From positions 40,455,593 through 40,519,592 of the forward strand of contig NC_133655.1 in NCBI RefSeq assembly GCF_009905375.1: DNA of 64,000 bases, read 5' to 3'. Made by a program: the position numbers and the translations under genes. The DNA is from Apium graveolens. Taxonomy: Eukaryota; Streptophyta; Magnoliopsida; Apiales; Apiaceae. This document shows positions 56,635-64,000 of the stretch, one piece after another; positions within the stretch are counted from its first letter, which is position 1; each line of letters opens with the position of its first letter. Under the pieces are notes generated by a model. The model had not been told where the DNA came from, did not search any database, and worked only from the letters and a program-made list of their open reading frames with translations.

Positions 56635-57889
56635 GAGAATTGCAGGTACAAATGAAGAATGGGAAGAGCCCATTGTTAGTGAGTTAATGGATGTCAATGA
56701 AGCTGAAAAGAAGCAGCTATTTCAGCAAAAATATCAAGCTTTCTTAGACTCTGTTTCTTTTGAAGCTGAGGCATTTACTCATCCTGTTCCAGCTTATCAA
56801 ATTCTAGATGAACAGGGAAATGAGGATGCTGAGAGGACATTAAACTTGGTGCACACAACAACTTCTATGTTAAGGGCCAATGAGGCAATCAACTCCCTTC
56901 CACCTATAGCTGGTGATGAGTTTGAGTTAGATTCCAGTGGTAAATTTGGAGATGCTTATAATGAGGAAGATGACGGCATGGAAATAGAGGGAGATGCAAG
57001 TCTTAGCTCCAGCACAAACACTCCAGACTGGATGTTTAGAAAAGACTGTAGTGACCATCATTTTAAATCAACTTTCTTCAAGCTTATTCATCAAACTCAG
57101 ATAGTTCTTCAAGCCACTATAGATGCCAACACAAAAAGTCTTCTCCAATCCCATATTGAATCTCTATAACTGCACAAGATTCAATCTCTAAAACAGACTC
57201 AAGATTTGGATAAAATCAAGAACATCATTGGGCAAGTCAAGAAATATATCAATGAAAGAATGGAGTATAAACTTCCAGAGTCCACTATGAAAGACATTCA
57301 ACAAAAACTCAGGAAGGATTCTGAATTGAGTAGAAAAAGTGACTCTATGAACACTAGGCTGACAGTACTGGAACATTCAATCACCAAGATTCGTGTCAAC
57401 CAAGTTCATCAAACACTCCTTCAAAAACTGGTGGATGCTCAAACTCCAACCCCTGCTATACTTGATGATAACAAAAAGGGGGAGAAAGATGCTATTGTTC
57501 AAGCAAGTGAGGGGGAGAAGGATGTGCAAATTCAAGTCAACAAAGTGATTGTTCGAGTAATTACTTTCTCTAAGCCACCATTTCTAGATGGCATTGACTT
57601 AATCAATATTGCAGCAGCTGAGCTCAGGCTGGATGAACAAATGAAGCAAATTGATAAAAGGATTGAAAAGGTTTTTGGTACGATTGCAAAACAAGATAAA
57701 TCTGTGAAACACTTCACACAATTGAGACAAATCCCTATTAGTGAAATGAGCTTGAGGAACATGGAGACAGGTCAAACCTCTTCAAGAAGACGGCCAAAGG
57801 CCAATGTGATCTTGAAGCCCAAGAAACATTCATCAAACATTGTAACAAGAATCTTTGGACCTAGTCTATGTAACTCCTCAGCCAGATGA
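56573..57889 (+). pseudogene. Copia-2 3' ORF, coiled-coil part
   Basis: Frame 56573-57169, a stop, then 57206-57889 in the same frame; overlaps the previous segment in a shifted frame. Helical, charged stretches (MDKIKNIIGQVKKYINERM; LRLDEQMKQIDKRIEKVFG) suggest coiled coil. The KKGEKDA motif at about 57473-57493 corresponds to KKGEKVL of copia-1, and its DNA is a polypurine run; a second such run is at 57511-57522. Confidence 0.6.
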
Positions 57890-59028
57890 AAAGAAATTGC
57901 TTGGTCATTCTATTGCTCACATCAAAGGTCCAAGAGATTCAGTTTTAGAGAAAAGGATAACAAAAGTCTACAGACATGGAAAGAAAATTTGTGTGATGGC
58001 CGGACATCCACAACTTGCCAAAGCCAAGAGAGAAGAAAAGCTTAGACTTAAGAATCAGAAAAAGCAGGTCGCCTTAGAAGCTAAGAAAAAGGCTGAAAAG
58101 GTTGCTACCAATTCAAAAGTTGAGAACCCTGCTACTATCACTAAAATTAAGAAATTGGAGGAACCAAAGCAGAAAATTGAAAAAAGGATGAGAAAGGAAA
58201 TAGCCAAAAGGATGATGGATTTTGGAGAAGAAGAAGAGAAAGAAGATGAACCTGATCCTACCCAGTCTACTACCTTAAATCAACCAACCTTGCCCACAGT
58301 GGAGCAAGCTGAATTCAAAGTCAATCCTGAGAAGAATTTTCATGGTGAGCCCATAATTCCTAAGGATGAACCAATAGACTGCGAAAGCCTACTAGTTCAT
58401 GATCTTAATCTTCCAATTCCAACCTCCTCCAAGAGAAGAAAGAACATTCCAAGCCAGTCAAATTTATCCCATCCAAATCCAAAAATTAGCCCAAACCTAA
58501 ACCTACTGTAAACAAAGGAGATCAACTATTCATATGTGACATTAAGGAGTTCTCTGACATCAATCTTTACTTGGATGAGCTAGATGAAGTTAGGGCTATT
58601 GATGCTTATAAAAGACTTCCAGAAAGATTGGTGTTCAAGTACAAGGGTGGCAGGGAAATCACCTGGCCTCTTCATAGGATTCTCAATGAAGGCTTTTCTG
58701 TCTTAGTGAAGATCTTCTCCTCAATCAAGAAAACTTTTGGTTTTAACATTGCTGCCAAGAAGCAAATACTTAACCAGATTGAACGAATAAGACAAAGCCG
58801 GAGAGACCCAAATGCACTCCCAAGAGTCTTAATTATTCTTACACTGGGGATAGGGTGCATTTGAGGCCATATTGGCTAATAAAGTTCAAGGATGAAATAA
58901 ACATAAGACGATTCTTCAGATTAGGTGATCAGCTAAGAATATCAAGCAATGAAACTCTCAAGGAAATGCAAGAGATGTTGGATCAATCTAATGAAGATGC
59001 ATCTAATGTTGTATCAACACCAGATTGA
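57855..59028 (+). pseudogene. Copia-2 3' ORF, Lys-rich and C-terminal part
   Basis: Frame 57855-58511 is Lys/Glu-rich (KREEKLRLKNQKKQVALEAK). Frame 58571-58864 gives a folded-looking segment LVFKYKGGREITWPLHRIL, and after a shift near 58855 the end FFRLGDQLRISSNETLKEM leads to a TGA at 59026-59028. The last part is the counterpart of the copia-1 segment IRLGDSLERNHIS. It corresponds in order to the copia-1 3' ORF end. Confidence 0.6.
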
Positions 59029-59269
59029 AGAGAACAATGAAAAGATGGAAGGATGACTAGACATTCAAGGACTAAAGATTAATCTGCTCAGACTAGAGAA
59101 ACATCTTTAAAAATGTCTTGTGAGATTTCTATGAACTTTCTTTTGTACAATTTTCAATAAAATTGCAGCACTTATCAGTTTTATATATTTTTAAATAATC
59201 TTTATGTAAGAAAGTGCTTTGTTATCATCAAGTCCCTCTAAATTTATGGCTAAAATTCTATTAGACATA
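59029..59269 (+). other. Copia-2 3' untranslated region
   Basis: About 240 AT-rich bases between the last stop and the polypurine tract, with no further feature. Confidence 0.5.
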
Positions 59270-59282
59270 AATTGGGGGAGAT
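59270..59282 (+). other. Copia-2 polypurine tract
   Basis: AATTGGGGGAGAT directly precedes the LTR start TGTTAGGAATATG. Confidence 0.9.
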
Positions 59283-60294
59283 TGTTAGGAATATGTTGTA
59301 GACTTGATGATATGCTACAAAAACACCTTAGTAGATTTAATCTAGTGATCTTTGTAGCTCTCAACGGATAATTTTATTAGCCATCCATTGAGAGAGTAAC
59401 TTATGTTTAAATAAGCTTTAGTAGCACATTCCTGCATATTGTAATGCCTTAGAGAAGTTGTAGGATATTCTAAATCATGTTGACTACTAGATTGATATGC
59501 AAGATAGGTTGGCTAATCGTAAATATTAGATGCCTTGCAATCTTGTATAAGTGAAATAGAGTTAACTGCCATGAAAATATTCTCAATGGATGTTCCACAA
59601 GGTTTCAACGGATGATCAACTAGAGTTTCAATGGATGATCAACCAAACTCTCAACGGATGATCCAACAAAGTCTCAGCGTATGATTAAACAGAGTTCCAA
59701 TGGATGATCAAATTCAAAAAGCAGTTGATAGTGACTTGACGGTCAAATGGGTTGATTGAATTCAAAAGGAATATGGCAGCCTATTTAAAGGTTTTAGAGA
59801 ACAAAGAAGCATTTCCATTTCCATTTCCATGCTTACTTGAAGAAAATCAAAGATACTGGATGGAGAAATGAAGAAGCATGTGATTAGATAAAGATAATTT
59901 TGTTTTATTAGTTTATCTTATTGACTTGTAACTTGGTAATATATAAACCAAGAGTATCTAGTAGTAAATTAAGCAATCAACTAGAGAAATAGAAAAAGTT
60001 GTATCTGTGAATAATTTCTCCGTTCCTTGTGATTCTACTTGTAAGAAGTTGTGTACAATCTTTGTATCACAGAGTTCTCGAAATATAAATAATTTCAATC
60101 CACTAGAAAGTTTTGAAATTCTTGTGTTTAAATTACTTTGTGTTTGAATACATTAATACTTTCATTTTGTACTTTTGCATATTCAAACTCTATTATGTAT
60201 ATTTGTTAGAGAAGTTCTTAAAATCGAGAAGATATTAAGAATTACATTCAACCCGCCTTCTTTAATTCAACTATTAGATTATATTGGATTAACA
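59283..60294 (+). repeat. Copia-2 3' LTR, complete
   Basis: 1,012 bp, TGTTAGGAATATG … GGATTAACA. Host gypsy-2 LTR resumes at 60295. It carries the motif array at 59580-59715 like the 5' LTR. Confidence 0.9.
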
Positions 60295-61973
60295 ATGTCC
60301 ATTAATGTCTTTTACATTTCGACCCTCGGCTCCGGTCGTGATTCTTAAGGGTTTCTTTTCGTGCGGTCTCGGCTCTGACATTTTTATAAAATTGAAAAAT
60401 CCATAATTTCACTTGAAATTTTTATGGAAGTTAAAAAACTTTATTTCTTACTCTCTTTAAAAATTTCATAATATTTTAATATTATTAAGTCAATTATTTC
60501 TATTTCCAAAGTTCGTAATTCGTAGCAGTTTTTATCGCGTAAATCGTTTTTACTAAAATGGTCGTAACTTTTGATCCGTAAATCGAAATTAACCGATTCA
60601 GAAGCCTAAACCATCCTCATAACATTTTATATCAGAATCAAGTCTTACTTTTCAGGAAACTGCAGTTTATACTTTCTATAACTTTGCAGGAAATGATAGT
60701 TACGTTTTGTTCATTTTAATAAAGTTACGAATACGATCCGAGTTTCATATTCGCTCTAAATCATAAATAAAGAATCAACCACCATCATATCACCATCTCA
60801 ACACTAACTCCTCTCAATAACATCATGTTCTTGAGATAACAACAACTACCATAATAGCTAACTAACTAAACATCAAGAAAATCATAAAACAACTACCAAA
60901 ACTAGGTTTACAACTAAGATCTTAAAGTTTCTTGAAACTTAGACCTTAAATAAAGTTTGTTCAAGGATATATACGTTTCTTGAAAGCTTGAACTATGTTC
61001 TTCTTGATGGTTGAACCTTGGGAGGGCTTGGTTGTGCTTAAGGATTCTAAAGCATGCCATAAAAATCAAGATATCAAGAAAAGTTACTATTCTACACTAT
61101 TCATCATCACTTTCATGGAATTATTTCACCACTCAAACCTTAATAAAATTCTCTCAAAAATTTATCTTACCTTAGTTTAGTATGTCGGAAGCTTAGGAAT
61201 GATTTTGGAATTTTTCGATGGCTTGAAAAAGAGTTTTTGATTTTGATTTCTCCTTCCTTTTTGATTTTTCCGGATGTGAGTTTTTGATGAAAGAGATGAG
61301 AGAATTTTGTTGGTTGCTTGGATGCTTCTTGTGAAAGATATGTTAATGTGTGTATATATCATCCTACGATTGTCATAACTTTGCAAAAATCTTCCTATGT
61401 TAGCTCATTATCAAGGCTAGTTGCTAGCTAAGTACTCTCACCATTATTCATGACACTATTCACTTAGCTAGGTTACTATACACTAGCTTGGTTACTATTC
61501 TTGTTAGGTTAGCTACAATTTGGTTATTAACTATGGTTACATTCTTACCTTAGTTAGCTTGTATGGTTAGCTTGTCTTGATACGTTTATTTATTTATTTA
61601 CGCCTTCGCTCGGTCGCTTATTCGTTTTTGTAATAAACCTTCGTAAGCGGTTCACGGGGTAATTCCTTTTTTATACGTCCTTTATGTTTTGAAGCCTCAT
61701 ACTTGGGTTCGAATGTGTAGGATTTTAGATTCGTAATTGTATTGTTATTCTCGTATTCCTCGATGGTTCGTAGATACGGCCGTTTTACAAAGTTCGTTTT
61801 CTTCGAAAATTAATGGCGTTTACATACACTCATTTGGTATGTATAGTCATGATATCGAATCGGAAACTAAATTTCCCATGCATAACATAGTGCGGGCTTA
61901 AAATTTTTCCCCATTTGTCAGTGTTACTATTCATTAAGCATTTTTCAAAGTCTCAAGAATTCGAGTTATTACA

Positions 61974-61978
61974 TCGGG
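61974..61978. repeat. Target-site duplication, right copy (gypsy-2)
   Basis: TCGGG follows TTATTACA at 61973 and matches 24268-24272. Confidence 0.9.
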
Positions 61979-62358
61979 ACTTAATAAAGTATCTCGTAAC
62001 TTAATTTCTTTTAAATGATATTTCAAAGATTAATTCTATACAAATTTTACTTGTAGCTCCTTCTATATGATGAGTTTTTGAAAATTTATTATACTTCGAA
62101 CAGTGGTAGTTCAAGTAGTTTTTCTAAAGGGTATAAGTACATGGAATATTTTGTAACTTCATCATTTTAAGCTTATATCCGGTAAGTAATTATCTTATAC
62201 TTGCAATATTGATTAAACTATATATTATCTTGTGAGCTGTAATGCTCACTCTTGCTTCATTTCTTCGTCACACAACAACATCTAGGCAAGATGAACAGGA
62301 CCAAGTTCCCAATTCGTGAACAGATAAGAAATATTCTGCAGTTTCCTGTAGGCGTTGT
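61974..62358 (+). mobile_element. Gypsy-3 LTR, right portion
   Basis: Continuation of 21428-24272 after the gypsy-2 insertion. The part 62225-62358 (GTGAGCTGTAATGCTCACTC … CCTGTAGGCGTTG) matches the reverse complement of the gypsy-2 LTR near 24660-24790. It is cut off at 62359 by the next LTR. Confidence 0.6.
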
Positions 62359-64000
62359 TGTAATGCCCTTCAAATCCGGGGTCTAGATCTGGGGGTTACT
62401 TGCTAATCTCTAAATTAATACAAACCTAAATAAAAATTATACAAACATATATCTAACCCTTTTAATCTATCCAGGATCTTTTTTGGCTGAGGTATGAAAA
62501 CAAGAACAATACACTAACTTTATTACAAACCAAATTTAAAATCTCATAGAACTCTCTTTATTACAAACCATCATCTAAACAAGTTTTAAGTAAATTCATT
62601 ACACCTCACCTATTCATACCACACCTGCTCAGGTAACTCGAACCTCTCTTCCTGAAATGGGATCTACACATTTGGTATTAGAGGATCCTGCTGCTTGACT
62701 CATTTTTTACCACACGAGTCTGGATAGGTTTCATTTTCCTTCTTGACTGAAAACAATAAGGCGAATAACAACAAAAAGGGGGTGAGCCAAAATTTGCTCA
62801 ACAAGTCCATAATATATAAACAGTGTTATAAGAAAACTAAATGAACCGGTAATCTGATTATATTGGTAACTGTGTATTTCTGTGAGAGGAAATGAAGGCC
62901 ACTATCGGCGAGTATCTATAAACTAGACTGAACACAAGTTTGCACCTATATCCTGCTAATTAGTCAGGATACAGTGCAGATCCATACGTCAATGTATAGA
63001 TCCATTTGAGTACCCAGGCTCGATGGCCCAACACAAGGATCCGGTTAATTCCCGAGAATCAAGTATTACCTGATCCTAATCGTCACCATCCAGTCCACAG
63101 ATGAGCAACCAGAATAATCGGTATGCTTTGATGTATCCCAACATCGGAATATATCAGGATATATGTGTGTATATATAAACTATTAAAATATAAATAGAGG
63201 ATTTAATGAATTAAGAGAAATCAGAAATCAAAATGAAATATGAACAAAAGATCAATAATTATGTATTAGTGTATGTGAACAGGAGTTATCAGTGTGTAAC
63301 TACGATAAAAATCTAAAAGTAATTCACTATTCTGAATTTAGAATAAGGGAGAAACTTGCCTTTCACGCGATCTACCATAAGTATATCACTGTTCTCTAAC
63401 ACTGGCTCGGTCCGCCTTGTTGGCTTCGTCTCTATGAAAGAAAGATACTTATTTAGTCAACTTGTATCTTAATCGCGTCTCAAACCGACTTCACGTAGCC
63501 CTTATCGTCTACCCGTTCGCTTATAATTTACTCATATAATATTTACTAATAATTTGGACTCGATTAACCAAATAATTCACAGAGCACATAAGTTACATAG
63601 TCATTCTAGGCTTGAAATAGTTTTTAAAATCAAAATCGACTCACTATTCGCGTTTCTAAACAATCGCGGGCTCGTTTCCTAATTTTTGGAATTTATTGGA
63701 CTCGTCTCTATAAGTAATAGGGTCTGTAAATGAATAAATATCGAAAGCCGACGTGTTTCCAAAAGGAATTAGGATTTAAAACTATTTTTATTGAAAACAA
63801 ATCATTTTTCGGAGTCGAAGGGCTTTCGTTTCATTTAAATCTGATAAACGGTTCAATTATTGTTCAATTTATCATTTAATATAATAAATTATTTAAAATG
63901 ATTGAACCTCAAAACTATTTTTAAATAATTATTTAGGAAAAATCAGAATTAAAAATGATTTTCTATAATTTTTAGAATTAAAATGAATTTATTATGAATT
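62359..64000 (-). mobile_element. Inverted gypsy-1-type LTR (extends beyond window)
   Basis: On the plus strand it begins TGTAATGCCCTTCAAATCCGGGG, the inverse of a gypsy-1-like LTR 3' end (…CCCCGGATTTGGAGGGTGTTATA). Blocks at 62900-63110 and 63340-63420 match the inverse of 13265-13440 and about 12950-13040, and the AT-rich part near 63850-64000 resembles 2460-2820. It is the 3' part of a minus-strand LTR whose start lies outside the window. The equivalent of the integrase fragment would be beyond 64000. No open frame is supported. Confidence 0.7.

Larger units (their letters stand above)
47900..60294 (+). mobile_element. Copia-2: Sirevirus-like Ty1/copia element
   Basis: A 12.4-kb plus-strand element: 5' LTR 47900-48861 (truncated), primer-binding site, gag 48922-51324, protease-integrase 51340-52195, RT-RNase H 52196-54220, 3' ORF region 54613-59028, polypurine tract 59270-59282, 3' LTR 59283-60294. 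Same lineage as copia-1 but clearly diverged. More decayed: many stops, the rest of the integrase core deleted, and changed catalytic motifs. The first 55 bp of the 5' LTR are missing; the junction with host LTR is at a shared AATC. Confidence 0.85.
24273..61973 (-). mobile_element. Gypsy-2: Tekay/Del-like chromovirus with nested copias in both LTRs
   Basis: A minus-strand Ty3/gypsy element with TCGGG on both sides. 5' LTR 45914-61973 (split by copia-2), primer-binding site below 45913, accessory ORF 45167-45739, gag and protease 43125-44489, RT-RNase H 41450-42993, integrase plus chromodomain 40074-41446, polypurine tract from 40041, 3' LTR 24273-40040 (split by copia-1). After removing the copias the LTRs are about 3.1 and 3.7 kb; the difference is mostly a 601-bp deletion beside copia-1. 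The body carries many stops and frameshifts. Confidence 0.9.
45914..61973 (-). repeat. Gypsy-2 5' LTR, split by copia-2
   Basis: Pieces 45914-47899 and 60295-61973. On the minus strand it starts TGTAATAACTC at 61973 and ends GGCGTCACA at 45914. Compared with the 3' LTR (38281-38363) it lacks about 83 bp at the copia-2 insertion point. The short open frames in these stretches (46017-46226, 46666-47034, 47679-47906, 60995-61386) are LTR sequence. Confidence 0.85.

Noticed and set aside
1..64000. Host genes, tRNA, rRNA or organelle-derived segments
   Set aside because: No conserved host protein, cloverleaf-like sequence or rRNA motif was recognised; the only tRNA-related signals are primer-binding sites.

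Overview
This window looks like nuclear DNA of a flowering plant. It is AT-rich and consists almost entirely of nested, decayed transposable elements: Ty3/gypsy chromoviruses, Sirevirus-like Ty1/copia elements, one CACTA transposon end and one Mutator-type MITE. I found no host protein gene, rRNA, tRNA or CRISPR array. The retroelement families fit a eudicot, probably an asterid. Apiaceae is only a guess from the general look of the repeats.

Left part (1-15502). The 3' end of a CACTA element, with its last two exons and terminal repeat, lies at 1-1448. An LTR-like remnant follows and ends at 4451. Next is a truncated minus-strand LTR of the 'gypsy-2' family (4452-15502). A 9.0 kb plus-strand gypsy element ('gypsy-1', 5009-14036, target duplication CTCTC) sits inside that LTR. 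Gypsy-1 carries an extra proline-rich ORF before gag and an almost single-frame gag-pol with several stops. Its LTRs contain a piece of its own integrase, and both outer ends carry the same 78-bp sequence in inverted orientation.

Middle-left (15503-24272). A truncated minus-strand copia LTR interrupts a small integrase fragment. Then comes a long Sirevirus-like LTR ('copia-3', 16469-18970) that has itself received a 550-bp foldback MITE with a 10-bp target duplication. After decayed internal sequence, an old gypsy LTR ('gypsy-3') starts at 21428.

Centre and right (24273-61973). A minus-strand chromovirus, 'gypsy-2', is inserted in the gypsy-3 LTR with target duplication TCGGG on both sides. 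Its body (40041-45913) holds a 5' accessory ORF, gag, a mutated protease, RT, RNase H, integrase and a chromodomain. Each of its LTRs is split by a different Sirevirus-like copia of about 12.5 kb: copia-1 (25296-37934, minus) in the 3' LTR and copia-2 (47900-60294, plus) in the 5' LTR. Both copias have a long ORF of about 4 kb between pol and the 3' LTR, and its N-terminal domain is recognisably shared between them. After gypsy-2 the gypsy-3 LTR resumes briefly. From 62359 to the window edge there is an inverted LTR related to gypsy-1.

Relative age, from nesting: gypsy-3, then gypsy-2, then copia-1 and copia-2; and a gypsy-2-family LTR, then gypsy-1. All coding parts carry stops or frameshifts, so every element here is probably non-autonomous now. 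The most unusual signals are: (a) a different short motif repeated through the LTR of each Sirevirus-like family, and in copia-1 and copia-2 through the body as well; (b) the chimeric integrase-containing LTRs and inverted ends of gypsy-1; (c) accessory ORFs upstream of gag in both gypsy elements; (d) an inverted, palindrome-rich duplication inside copia-1; (e) four insertion breakpoints clustered in one stretch of the gypsy-2-family LTR.
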